From assembly GCA_019637685.1 (NCBI GenBank), contig JAHBVF010000004.1:124001-188000 (forward strand): a stretch of DNA of 64,000 bases, given 5' to 3'. Position 1 is the stretch's first letter. The number at the start of each line of letters is the position of its first letter. Shown here piece after piece: positions 14,513 through 23,483 of this stretch. The translations under genes were made by a program, and so were the position numbers. The stretch is from Caldilineaceae bacterium. Lineage in GTDB: Bacteria > Chloroflexota > Anaerolineae > Caldilineales > Caldilineaceae. The notes beneath the pieces are model-generated. The model was not told where the DNA came from and made no database searches. It saw only the letters and a list, made by a program, of their open reading frames with translations.

Positions 14513-15634
14513 CTATATTCTGTACAATTCCCGCGCATTCTCCACCATCACCTTCTGGCGCAGCCCCGCGTCGTGACCGGCCAGGAAGGTGCTCGGCTCG
14601 TCCCAGTCCCAGTGGGGATAGTCGCTGGCAAAGACCATCACTTCGTCCGCGTGCATCCAATCCAAAAAGATGTCCAAGTCCTTTTTGCTGGGGGTATTGG
14701 GCAGGGGCTGGGACCCAAAACGCACATTGCTGCGCACATATTCGCTGGGCAGCTTTTTGATCCACGGCGTGTAGTCGCGCAGACTTTTCCAGTCCCCATC
14801 CATATGCCAGAGCAGGCCGGGAACCCAGAAAACGTCGTGCTCGATAAAGAGAAAGCGGAAGTTCGGATACTTCTCAAAGACGCCCTCGCAGATCAGACTG
14901 GTCAGATGGGCCATGGCGATCTGGGGGCGGGCCATACGCATCTCCAGATAATAGGAGGGGTAGCCCGCGGCGGTAGGCGGCGCGGCGATGCCCGCGCCCT
15001 CTGCGCCAAAGTGGACGCAGACGGGCAGGCTGTGGCGCTCGCAGGCTGCGTAGATGGGGTGATAATGGCGATTGCCGTAGGGCATCCGTGCGCCCGCGGG
15101 CATCAACACCTGGACAAATTCCGGGCGGGGGCCGAGGCGTTCGATCTCTGCCACAGCCAGGGCGGGGTCCTGGGGCGCGATGTGGATAGAGGCGCGCAGA
15201 CGGCTGTCCTGGCTGGTCCAGGTGTCCAGCGTCCAGTCGTTGAAGGCGCGACAGATGGCCGCGGCGTAGTCCGCGTCGGGATGCACCGCGGCGGCGTAAG
15301 GGCCGCCTGTCAGCACGCCGATGGTGATGTCGTAGACGTTCAGGTGCTTTTCGATGCAGACCGACGGCTGGGTGGCCGGGTTGACTTCCGAGTCCGTCCA
15401 AAGGTCCGTGCGCGCACCGTTGCCCGGCATATTTGTATAGCCAATCCCCGGCATCATCGGGCCGAAATCTTTGATGTATTCCACGTAGTGGCGGGGCAGA
15501 TAGGGGAAGAGCGTCTCCGGCTTGTCGTACTGATGATGGACGTCGCAGTCTACAATTCCAACGGGTTGTTTGCCGCGGGCTGCGCCATTGGCGGCGCTCT
15601 GTGTTACGGGCGGAGCAATCGTTGTGGCGGGCAC
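14513..15634 (-). CDS. Amidohydrolase family 2 (ACMSD-like) metal-dependent hydrolase
   Basis: A 373-residue TIM-barrel hydrolase or decarboxylase. The N-terminus has VDCDVHH in place of the family's metal-binding DxHxH. SLPVCVHFGAEGAG and FLFIEHDVFW carry further conserved His residues, and FASDYPHWDWD is the typical C-terminal Asp motif. The GTG at 15634 is chosen because AGGAGG stands 7 nt before it; a longer reading from 15691 lacks one. Family members act on benzoate-like or aminocarboxymuconate substrates. The Rieske gene downstream hints at aromatic catabolism, but this is inference. Confidence 0.85.
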   Translation of the reverse strand: MPATTIAPPVTQSAANGAARGKQPVGIVDCDVHHQYDKPETLFPYLPRHYVEYIKDFGPMMPGIGYTNMPGNGARTDLWTDSEVNPATQPSVCIEKHLNVYDITIGVLTGGPYAAAVHPDADYAAAICRAFNDWTLDTWTSQDSRLRASIHIAPQDPALAVAEIERLGPRPEFVQVLMPAGARMPYGNRHYHPIYAACERHSLPVCVHFGAEGAGIAAPPTAAGYPSYYLEMRMARPQIAMAHLTSLICEGVFEKYPNFRFLFIEHDVFWVPGLLWHMDGDWKSLRDYTPWIKKLPSEYVRSNVRFGSQPLPNTPSKKDLDIFLDWMHADEVMVFASDYPHWDWDEPSTFLAGHDAGLRQKVMVENARELYRI

Positions 15635-15696
15635 GGATTTCCTCCTGTGGGGTAGAAAGATAGACGAATTGTAGGAGGAAGTATAGCACAATTCGA

Positions 15697-17370
15697 TTAT
15701 CGCATCACCCGCGGCAAAAACAGTCCCCCCACCTGCTTAACTTCGCCCACTGTGCTGGCTGTGACCTCCACCTCCTGCCCGCCGCGCAATGTGACCGGGG
15801 CCAGACTTCCGTTCTCCGGTATCACAATCACTTCTCCCACCAGCGAGCGCACGGTTGTCCCACTGCTGCCCGCGTCGTGGCGGACGGTATAGCTGTTCTG
15901 CCCCCGGCTGCTGGCGACGGCGACGGGCGTCTTCACATTCTGGAAGATGGCGTAGTCGCCCGCACTTACCTTCAGCCCGCCACTGTCCAGGCGCAGATCG
16001 ATGCGGGCTTCGTTGGCCGTGGAGGCTGCGGAGCGAGCCACCGGCACGGGTCGGGCCGGTTCGCAGATGGTCGGGCTGATGTCGAGCACCTCTACAAAAA
16101 CTTCAAAGGGATCGAATGATTCCGATGAAATCGGTTGCAGGGCGATGAGAATACGTAACACCTCCTCGCATTTGCCCGCCAAATCCAGACTGGCAACGGA
16201 CTGAGCCAGACGGATGGTAAAGGGTTGAGTGAAGATGTCCGTCTGACCGACACCCCAGGACGCGCCGTTCACCTGCACACCCGCGCCGGTGGCCTGGACC
16301 TGGAGTTGAGGCGTCTCGCCGCTGTATTGCAGGATGCGCATCCCGTCCTGGTTGCCGGTGGCATAGACCCGACTCCCCCACACGGCCAGACCCACCGCTG
16401 AGAAATTGTTGTCCTGAAAATGGCCTGCTTCGATCAGATTCAGGGGGTCGCTGGCAAAATAGACCCGCACGCCGCCGCTGCTCAGTTGAGTAGTGTAGAG
16501 TAGTCCGCCCCGGCTTTCCAACGCTTTGATGTTGCGCAGTTCGGGGATTTTTCGCAGCAGCACCGGATTGGCTCGTTTGCTGATGTCGATAATCTCCAGC
16601 CCGCCGCCTGTACTCCGATAGAGTGTATTGCCGACCAGTGCAATGGCGTTGGCCGGGCCGGTTGTCGTCAGCTTGCCCAGCAGCGTCGGTGAGGAACCGG
16701 GGGCGAGCAGCTCCATCCCTTTGCTGGTATCTGCCACCAGAAGATCATCCATCGCCAGCAGGTGGCGGGTCGGGTCGGTCGCATAGTTGCCAATCACCGG
16801 CATTTTTCCATCCTGCCCTACACCGAATCGATCCAGCACTACAATCCCTTCGCCCTGGCCCACATAGAGTTGGTGGGCGGAGGCAAAATCCAGATCGAAA
16901 ATCGTGGAATTGGGGCTGGCGGGCTGGTAGCTTCCCAGCAGCTTGGGCTGGGTGATGGGTTCGGTCGAGAGAAGCTCGACAAAATCGCCGCCGAAACCGC
17001 TGGGCCTGTCCAGCGCCACATAGAGCAGACCGCCGTCCCGTTCGATGTCACTGATGCCCGCCTGGGGTGTGCCCCGCCCGCCCAAATGCTGGATAGCCCC
17101 CGGATTGCTGATGTCCAGCACCTGCAAGCCGCTGTCAAAATAGACATAGGCGTGTCGCCCGGAGGTGTTGAGCGCCTGGCCGACAAAATTCTCGGTGTAG
17201 CTGCCCAGGAGGGTGAAGTTGTTGCTGTCTGTGGCGACAGCCGGGGATGCCGGTTCGTCGCCAAGCGGTGGTTTTTCCTGGGCTGCGCCAGGGAAAGAGA
17301 TCAGCCAAATCAGTAGTCCGGCCAGAATTGTGCCTGTCACGACTGCCCCGTATGTGCGAAGCCTTTGCAT
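15697..17370 (-). CDS. Exported LVIVD-repeat beta-propeller protein
   Basis: A 557-residue protein with an N-terminal signal or anchor (about residues 8-28, ending in PGAAQ). Repeats of the type HAYVYFDSGLQVLDISNPGA recur through residues 60-340, the LVIVD beta-propeller pattern. The C-terminal part (about 430-557) with IFQNVKTPVAVASSRGQNSY and VRSLVGEVIVIPE looks like a FecR-type or surface domain. ATG 17370 has GGGAG upstream. It starts 18 bp after the metallopeptidase gene and is probably its operon partner on the cell surface. No enzyme activity is evident. Confidence 0.78.
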   Translation of the reverse strand: MQRLRTYGAVVTGTILAGLLIWLISFPGAAQEKPPLGDEPASPAVATDSNNFTLLGSYTENFVGQALNTSGRHAYVYFDSGLQVLDISNPGAIQHLGGRGTPQAGISDIERDGGLLYVALDRPSGFGGDFVELLSTEPITQPKLLGSYQPASPNSTIFDLDFASAHQLYVGQGEGIVVLDRFGVGQDGKMPVIGNYATDPTRHLLAMDDLLVADTSKGMELLAPGSSPTLLGKLTTTGPANAIALVGNTLYRSTGGGLEIIDISKRANPVLLRKIPELRNIKALESRGGLLYTTQLSSGGVRVYFASDPLNLIEAGHFQDNNFSAVGLAVWGSRVYATGNQDGMRILQYSGETPQLQVQATGAGVQVNGASWGVGQTDIFTQPFTIRLAQSVASLDLAGKCEEVLRILIALQPISSESFDPFEVFVEVLDISPTICEPARPVPVARSAASTANEARIDLRLDSGGLKVSAGDYAIFQNVKTPVAVASSRGQNSYTVRHDAGSSGTTVRSLVGEVIVIPENGSLAPVTLRGGQEVEVTASTVGEVKQVGGLFLPRVMR

Positions 17371-17388
17371 CGGTAGCTCCCTTTTGTC

Positions 17389-20300
17389 CTAATCCAAACT
17401 GCGATACTCGCCGACGATCAGATTGTCCGCGCGCTGACCGCCGATCAGTCCCCGGTTGGGTCCCGCGCCAAAGCTGATGCCAACTGTGCCGTCGGTGGCT
17501 GCGCTGGCCCGCGTCTGGCGGACTGTCGCCGAGAGGATTACCTCCTGATAATCGTCAGCTGCTCTGTTGCCCACCGGGCCGGAAATCTTCGCCCGGATAA
17601 TAGTGCTCTGGGCTGTCATCTCAATTTTGTAGAAGCGAGTGGGATCGAAGTTGGACACATCAAATTCTGTGAGATTTGCGCCATTGGAGAGATCGACGAT
17701 GCGCACGTGACCGGTGCTGTCCAGCACCGCCCAGTAGCCGGTGTTGCTGCCGCCGCCCAGCCCGTCGCCCCGGCTGGCGGCCCGCCCGCGCAGGAAGGGG
17801 CCGGCCTGGGTGATGCGGTTGCTGGCGTCGGTGGGGACCAGCACATCCACGCTGACGTAGAGGTCCTCGCCCAGATTAATACCCCGGATGGAGGTGTCAT
17901 CACACGCGCCGGGCTGACCGGTGAGCATTACCCCACCCAGGTCCTGGCCGTTGTTCTGCAACGCCTGGTTGACGATATTGGCGCCGATGGGATTGGCCGG
18001 GTCATTACCTCCAGCGGGCCAGAGTGGCAGGAAGTAGAGCGGGTTGCCCCCGGCAAAGCCACTGGTCGCACCCAGCGCGCAGCGGTCTGTATCGGCCCGG
18101 TTGAAGTTGTCGGAACTGAAGACAGTTGTGCCGCCTGTGTCCGTCGGCGTGGCGGTGGGTGTGGTCGAGGCTGTGGCTGTCGGTGTTGCCGTGTTCCCGC
18201 CCCCAGTCGTGGACGTGGCTGTCGGCGTGGGCGTCGTTGTCTTTGGGGCTGCCCCTGTGCCGGTGGGTGTGGCGGTCGGCATTTGTGTAGCCGTGGACGT
18301 TCGGGTCGCTGTCGGTGTGCCATTGCCGCCACCGGTTGTGACCGTAAAGCTCTTGTCCAGTTTGCCCGTCAAGCCGCCGGGATTGACCACCACCACATCA
18401 TAGACACCCGCGGCCAGTGTCCCCGGCAATGTGCCCACAAGCGTCTCTGTGTCCGGCTGGCTGACATTTTGCAGGGGCGTCGTGTGGATGAAGGGATTGG
18501 CCCCGCCCTGGAAGTTCTTGCCCCGGATCGTCACCTGCACGCTCTGGCCCACGGGCGCAGAGACCGGACTGATGCTTTCCACCAGCGGTGCGCCCCGATC
18601 TGGCGTGGCTGTGGGTGTAGGGGTGGGCGTGGAAGTAGGGGGCGGGTCTTTCGTGCAGGCGGCGGGTGTGCCGATAATCCGGGGGCGATCCGCGCTGCGT
18701 CCGTTTCCGCTGCCAACAATCTGGGGCATAAAGATGGCTGACTGCTTGTCGAAGGTGAACAGGTGCGAGGTGAAGCTCTCCTGGGGATTGGCCTGCATAG
18801 CCGTCCAGTATTCGTCGCCCGTCAGTGTCAGCGGTGGGCTGGCGTACCCGTTTACCAGCGGGGTAATACGGATGGTGGACGGGTAGCGGGCGGGCGGCGC
18901 CACGAGAAAGAGGCGGCCCGGTGTCTGGCTGGTATTCTGGAAATAGTCGTAGCTGTAGCTGTCGAAGGGCACGGAAAATTCTACCTGCACGTGAAAGCTA
19001 ATGGGCGTCACTGTGCCCCTGCCGTCGGGCAGCAGACCGTCCACCGCCACATACGAGCCGGGCAGGAGGGGAAAATCCCGACGATTGGAGCGGGTGCTGT
19101 CCCCGGCCAGACCGATTGTCTCGTTGCTGTCGTAAGAGCCGTTGCCGTTCACATCGGCAAAAAAGCCGTGGGATACAAAGAGTTCGTCCAGGTCATTCAG
19201 CGGCCCTTCGCGCGAGTGGCCCTGGCCCACACCGCGCGAGCGCAACACGTCGTAGAGGGATTTGATGTCGAAGATATAGCCGTAGTCTTTGGGCGCAACC
19301 GGCGAGGTGAGAAAGACCTCCGGGGTAAAAATATCCTGCCAGAAGGTCTTGAAGTCCACTTCCACACAGTCGGCGTAGCGCTGGTTGTCCTTCAGGAGTG
19401 TAAAGTCTCTGGCATCGACCGGGTCCACAATATCCCAGAGCAGCGCGGCAACCGCCAGTTCCTCGAAACGTACCGTGCCATTCGTAGTCAAATATTCGTC
19501 CCAGGCCAGCCGGTTGTTCTCCAGATTGAAAGGATTGCCCCCAACCGTATAGAGTTCGGGCCGCGCTTCCTTCGCCACATCCCGCGCCACCAGCATGGAG
19601 AAAAATTCGGCCCAGCCTTCGCTCCAGGAATCGGTGGTGGAGACGTTATCGTAGCCGCCGTGGTTGCAGTCATCTGTGGGCAGGGGTGGCGAGTGACAGT
19701 TTGCAGGATCGTCTGGCATCTTATTTTCAAAGGTGTCGGCCATCACGTGATGACCAAACTCGTGCCACTCCCGGTTGTCGGGCCGGCCGCCGTCGCTGAT
19801 CAGGCTGGAGTTGTTGGCCGCTTCGATGCTGATGTAGGGGTCCACGCCCGCGTTGCTGCCGTCGGAGAATTCCCCCTGCCAAAAGACGCCGCCCGCGTTG
19901 GCAAAGCCCACCATATCCACGGGGAGGGAATAGTCCAGTTTGGGGTAGAGGAGGCGCACCAGATCGCTGGCCTGGTGGGTGTGATAATAGATCACGCCCA
20001 GATCGGCCAGCCGGTTGGCAGGGATGCCTGCCGCCGGGGTAAGGGTTGCATCGAAGGGCAGATCGACGGTCACTGTCACCCGCGGGGAAGCGCCGCCCAA
20101 ATTGACGGCCCGGGACGCGGCTACCGGCGGTTGTCCCGCTTGGCCGTAGACCACCTGAAAGATGGGCGGGTGGGTCTCGACACTTTGCAGAGTGGCGCTG
20201 AGGGTCAGCCCGTTTTCGATGGGCGCGCTGTAGAAAGTGTAACGTCCATCCGGTGCTTTGGAAATCGCGGTGTTGATGGCTCTGCCCGCCCGCATCAGCC

Positions 20301-20997
20301 GCACAGGCACGCCGACGAAGGGCATAGCCATCCCCGGCACGCTTACCACTCCGGTCAGGGGCGCGGTGTTGTGATCCACACACTGGCCGGGATCGCCGCC
20401 GCCTTCGGGCAGTGTCTTTGTGCGCAGGGTGGCAAAATTGTTGCCTGTGGTGGTGTCGTTGGCCGCATCGACGCTGGCGCTGCTGAAATACTCCGGGAAC
20501 GTGTCATCATACAGGGGCAGTACCGTCAGTTTGACAATCGCCTCTGCGCCAAATTCCAGCCCGCCGTTGGTGCCCAGATTGCCGATCGCGCAGGAGACCC
20601 AAAGGTCTTTGGACGCGTTGCCCGTGCCCGGACCCACACTGCACGATCCTTGGGTGCTTTCCACGCCCACAACGGCCACGTGTTCCACGCCACTGCGCAG
20701 GGTCATTGCAGCAGTGACATTCTGGGCTTCATCCGGCCCTTTGTTATCAATCCAGATTTTGTACGTCAAGGGGTCCTGAAAGTTGACCGGATTGGGGCAG
20801 GCTCCGTGACCGATGCTCAGGTCCGCGACCGCGGGGGCGGCCTGGGCCAGGGGGTGGGCTGGTCGTCCATCCCATCCGGCGTCCAATCCAAAGAGCAGGA
20901 GAAAGAGGGCAGAGCCTAGCAGCAGACGGTTGAGTGAAATTGCCAATGGCACGCAGAACGGCGGCATTGCCAGGAGATGGCGCGTTGGACGAGGCAT
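17389..20997 (-). CDS. Large secreted protein with HEFGH zinc-peptidase motif and IPT/TIG domain
   Basis: A 1202-residue exported protein with a signal segment at about 20-52. Residues about 55-190 form a DUF11-like domain. The zinc motif HEFGH is at 412-416, and EGWAE at 460-464 offers the third ligand, so a gluzincin-type metallopeptidase is likely. DVNGNGSYDSNE from Asp615 looks like a calcium-binding EF-hand loop. An IPT/TIG domain (about 800-890), a Thr/Pro linker (about 895-960) and a C-terminal lectin-like sandwich (about 965-1202) follow. AAGGAGG precedes ATG 20997. No standard peptidase family is recognised, and activity is inferred from the motif. Confidence 0.72.
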   Translation of the reverse strand: MPRPTRHLLAMPPFCVPLAISLNRLLLGSALFLLLFGLDAGWDGRPAHPLAQAAPAVADLSIGHGACPNPVNFQDPLTYKIWIDNKGPDEAQNVTAAMTLRSGVEHVAVVGVESTQGSCSVGPGTGNASKDLWVSCAIGNLGTNGGLEFGAEAIVKLTVLPLYDDTFPEYFSSASVDAANDTTTGNNFATLRTKTLPEGGGDPGQCVDHNTAPLTGVVSVPGMAMPFVGVPVRLMRAGRAINTAISKAPDGRYTFYSAPIENGLTLSATLQSVETHPPIFQVVYGQAGQPPVAASRAVNLGGASPRVTVTVDLPFDATLTPAAGIPANRLADLGVIYYHTHQASDLVRLLYPKLDYSLPVDMVGFANAGGVFWQGEFSDGSNAGVDPYISIEAANNSSLISDGGRPDNREWHEFGHHVMADTFENKMPDDPANCHSPPLPTDDCNHGGYDNVSTTDSWSEGWAEFFSMLVARDVAKEARPELYTVGGNPFNLENNRLAWDEYLTTNGTVRFEELAVAALLWDIVDPVDARDFTLLKDNQRYADCVEVDFKTFWQDIFTPEVFLTSPVAPKDYGYIFDIKSLYDVLRSRGVGQGHSREGPLNDLDELFVSHGFFADVNGNGSYDSNETIGLAGDSTRSNRRDFPLLPGSYVAVDGLLPDGRGTVTPISFHVQVEFSVPFDSYSYDYFQNTSQTPGRLFLVAPPARYPSTIRITPLVNGYASPPLTLTGDEYWTAMQANPQESFTSHLFTFDKQSAIFMPQIVGSGNGRSADRPRIIGTPAACTKDPPPTSTPTPTPTATPDRGAPLVESISPVSAPVGQSVQVTIRGKNFQGGANPFIHTTPLQNVSQPDTETLVGTLPGTLAAGVYDVVVVNPGGLTGKLDKSFTVTTGGGNGTPTATRTSTATQMPTATPTGTGAAPKTTTPTPTATSTTGGGNTATPTATASTTPTATPTDTGGTTVFSSDNFNRADTDRCALGATSGFAGGNPLYFLPLWPAGGNDPANPIGANIVNQALQNNGQDLGGVMLTGQPGACDDTSIRGINLGEDLYVSVDVLVPTDASNRITQAGPFLRGRAASRGDGLGGGSNTGYWAVLDSTGHVRIVDLSNGANLTEFDVSNFDPTRFYKIEMTAQSTIIRAKISGPVGNRAADDYQEVILSATVRQTRASAATDGTVGISFGAGPNRGLIGGQRADNLIVGEYRSLD

Positions 20998-21170
20998 TCT
21001 GTCCTCCTTCGGGTTTGCAACGGGGCGCAGGACGAAAGCCGCTTGCTCTGTTCTTCTGCGCGGGGTGCGTTGCCAGCCAAAAAGACGGCGTTCTGCACCG
21101 GTGGACCTGTTTTCCGGGGGAGGGGTGTAAGTCCTAGCCTACCGCATTTGGGAGTGTCACGCAAACACAA

Positions 21171-21209
21171 AAAAAGCGGGACAGAATCCGAAATTCCGTC
21201 CCGCTTTTT
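21171..21209 (-). terminator. Terminator of the ABC exporter operon
   Basis: AAAAAGCGGGAC (21171-21182) pairs perfectly with GTCCCGCTTTTT (21198-21209). On the minus strand the stem is followed by a T-run. It lies 18 bp after the stop codon. Confidence 0.92.
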
Positions 21210-21226
21210 GACAACGATTCTGGCGT

Positions 21227-23200
21227 CTACACGTCTTCCTCCACCTCCGCGGCCCACTGCATTGTGTAGAGATTGTAATAGCGCCCCCGCTGGTTGAGCA
21301 GTTCCAGATGGTTGCCCTGCTCCACCACCTGGCCGTCATCCAGCACGACAATCTGGTCCGCAGTCACAATCGTATTCAGCCGATGGGCGATGACAAAGCT
21401 GGTGCGCCCTTCCATCAGCCGGTCCAGCGCGGTCTGAATCTGCTGCTCGGTTTTGGTGTCCACACTGCTGGTGGCCTCGTCCAAAATCAAAATGTGGGGG
21501 TCGGCCAGAAGGGCACGGGCAAAGGAGACAATCTGGCGCTGGCCCACGCTCAGGTTGACGCCGTTTTCGCCCACGCCCGCGTCGTAGCCGTCGGGCAGGT
21601 TGCGGATAAAGGCATCCGCGCCCACCGCGGTGGCCGCGGCCACAATCTCCTCGTCGGTGGCTTCGGGCTTGCCATAGCGGATATTCTCCCGGATGCTGGC
21701 GTTGAAGAGGAAGGTGTCCTGGAGCACAATCCCCAACTGGCGGCGCAGGCTGGATTGGGTGACGTCGCGGATGTCATGGCCGTCGATGGTCACATGGCCG
21801 CCGGTCACGTCGAAGAAGCGGGAGAGCAGGCGAATAATCGTGCTTTTGCCCGCGCCCGTTTCCCCCACCAGGGCGATGCGCTGGCCCGGCTGCGCGTGGA
21901 TGCTTACCCCGCGCAGCACCGGCTCGTCGGGTTTGTAGCCAAAATAGACGTCTTCGAACACCACTTCACCCTCAATATCGGGCAGAGGATAGGCGTCGGG
22001 CGCGTCGGGCAGATCGGTCTTTGTGTCGAGCAGATAGAAGATACGCTCGCTGGCGGTCATTGTGGCCTGGAAGGTGTTGTAGCGCTGGGCCAGGTCCCGG
22101 ATTGGCTCGAAGAAACGGTCCACGTAGAGAATGAAGGCGACGAGTGTGCCCGCGGTCAGGCTGTCGCCCAGGACGAGCCAGCCGCCCACACCCACCACCA
22201 GCGCGGTCGCCAGGGATCCCATAAAGTCCACGCCGGGGAAGAAGGTGGCCGAAAGTTTGGTGGCCCGAATGTTGGCGTCGAAAAAGGAGTGGTTGAGGTC
22301 GTCGAAGTGACGGTAGTTGGCCCGCTCCCGGGTGAAGGATTTTGTGACCCGGATGCCAGTGATGGATTCGTTGAGAAAGCCGTTGATCAGCGCCAGCCGG
22401 GAGCGGGTGGCCCGATAGGCCGAACGCACCCGTTTGCGCCAATAGTTGGTCAGAATCAGCATCAGCGGCAGAACGGTGAAGGCCACCAGGGCCAGCCGCC
22501 AGTTCATCACCAGCATTGTCACCACAATACCGATGAGCAGGAAGAAGGCCCGGGCCAGCCCGGTGATGGACCAGGTGACGAAATCCTGCAACACGCCCAC
22601 ATCGGAGATCAGCCGGGACATCAGCCGCCCCACGCTGTAGTTGTTGAAGAAGTTGAGCGAGAGGGTGTGCAGGTGGCGGAAGAGGGTGCTGCGTATATCC
22701 GTCACCACCCGCGTGCCCACATAGGCCATCAGACTGATGCGGCTGCGGTTGGTGATCCATTCGCCCAGGGCCGAGATCGCAAAGATGAGGGTCCACAGGC
22801 GCAGCTGTTCCAGATTGCCAGCCCGGATGCCGGCGTCGATGGCTTTCCCGATGATAGCCGGACCGGCCACGCTGAGAATCGACGAAACTGTCATAAAGAC
22901 GAGGGAGAGGATCAGCCGGGAGGTGTAGGGTTTCAGATAATAGGCCAGGCGACGCACCAGCGCGGCGTCGTAGTCCTTGCCTTCGTTCCCGTCTTCCTCG
23001 TCGGGGAGCAGATCGGCAATGCGCGCCTCCCGCATCATCCGCTCCCGCTCTTCCAGGCGCAAGCGGGGGTCCTGCCAGGCGGGGTTGTCCATGCCCGTCT
23101 CCCGGCCCAAGCGATCCCGGCGGGTGGGCCATTTGCGCGCCGCGTCCAGGGGAATCCGCTCGGTGGTGGCCGTGCCGTTGTGTGTACTGTTTTCGCTCAT
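21227..23200 (-). CDS. ABC exporter, fused membrane and ATPase domains (second gene)
   Basis: A 657-residue half-transporter of the MsbA/LmrA type. An unusual N-terminal extension of about 85 charged residues precedes the six-helix membrane domain. The ATPase domain has Walker A GETGAGKST, signature LSVGQRQ and Walker B ILILDEATS. The signature has Val where the family consensus is LSGGQ. ATG 23200 has GAGGAAA upstream. It is paired with the gene at 23484-25244, and the two probably form a heterodimer exporting lipid or drug-like molecules. The substrate is unknown. Confidence 0.93.
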   Translation of the reverse strand: MSENSTHNGTATTERIPLDAARKWPTRRDRLGRETGMDNPAWQDPRLRLEERERMMREARIADLLPDEEDGNEGKDYDAALVRRLAYYLKPYTSRLILSLVFMTVSSILSVAGPAIIGKAIDAGIRAGNLEQLRLWTLIFAISALGEWITNRSRISLMAYVGTRVVTDIRSTLFRHLHTLSLNFFNNYSVGRLMSRLISDVGVLQDFVTWSITGLARAFFLLIGIVVTMLVMNWRLALVAFTVLPLMLILTNYWRKRVRSAYRATRSRLALINGFLNESITGIRVTKSFTRERANYRHFDDLNHSFFDANIRATKLSATFFPGVDFMGSLATALVVGVGGWLVLGDSLTAGTLVAFILYVDRFFEPIRDLAQRYNTFQATMTASERIFYLLDTKTDLPDAPDAYPLPDIEGEVVFEDVYFGYKPDEPVLRGVSIHAQPGQRIALVGETGAGKSTIIRLLSRFFDVTGGHVTIDGHDIRDVTQSSLRRQLGIVLQDTFLFNASIRENIRYGKPEATDEEIVAAATAVGADAFIRNLPDGYDAGVGENGVNLSVGQRQIVSFARALLADPHILILDEATSSVDTKTEQQIQTALDRLMEGRTSFVIAHRLNTIVTADQIVVLDDGQVVEQGNHLELLNQRGRYYNLYTMQWAAEVEEDV

Positions 23201-23223
23201 TTCTGGTTTCCTCACACATTAAT

Positions 23224-23476
23224 CGTAGGTTGGGTTCTTCCGGCGACGACAACTGGACATTCCCCTGTACATTGTGCCGGAAGAACCCAACACAGCGAGA
23301 CTATCTCCACCCATCGGCTGTTGGGTTCTTCCGGCGACGACAACTGGACATTCCCCTGTACATTGTGCCGAAAGAACCCAACACAGCAAGACTATCTCCA
23401 CCCATCGGCGGTTGGGTTCTTCCGGCGCACGTTGGATTGTAAGCAACGATCCCTTGCCGGAAGAACCCAACCTACG
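23224..23476. repeat. Three tandem 91-bp hairpin units between two ABC genes
   Basis: GTTGGGTTCTTCCGGC begins at 23229, 23320 and 23411, exactly 91 bp apart, and each copy has its inverted arm (23276-23291, about 23367-23382 and 23456-23471). Units 1 and 2 are nearly identical including the loop; unit 3 has a different loop. The outermost arms extend to 21 bp (23224-23244 with 23456-23476). GTAGGTTGGGTT-type palindromes are widespread in bacterial genomes. The block fills the gap inside this operon. Confidence 0.9.
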
Positions 23477-23483
23477 CCATTAA

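Noticed and set aside
18763..20919. Long plus-strand open frame opposite the secreted peptidase gene
   Set aside because: It mirrors the codon structure of the real minus-strand gene, has no domain and no ribosome-binding site. Similar antisense frames at 3083-4588, 21308-23641, 23574-24938 and 34132-35049 were rejected for the same reason.
23224..23476. CRISPR array
   Set aside because: Only three units, a 91-bp period, hairpin-forming repeats and near-identical loops; no cas genes nearby.
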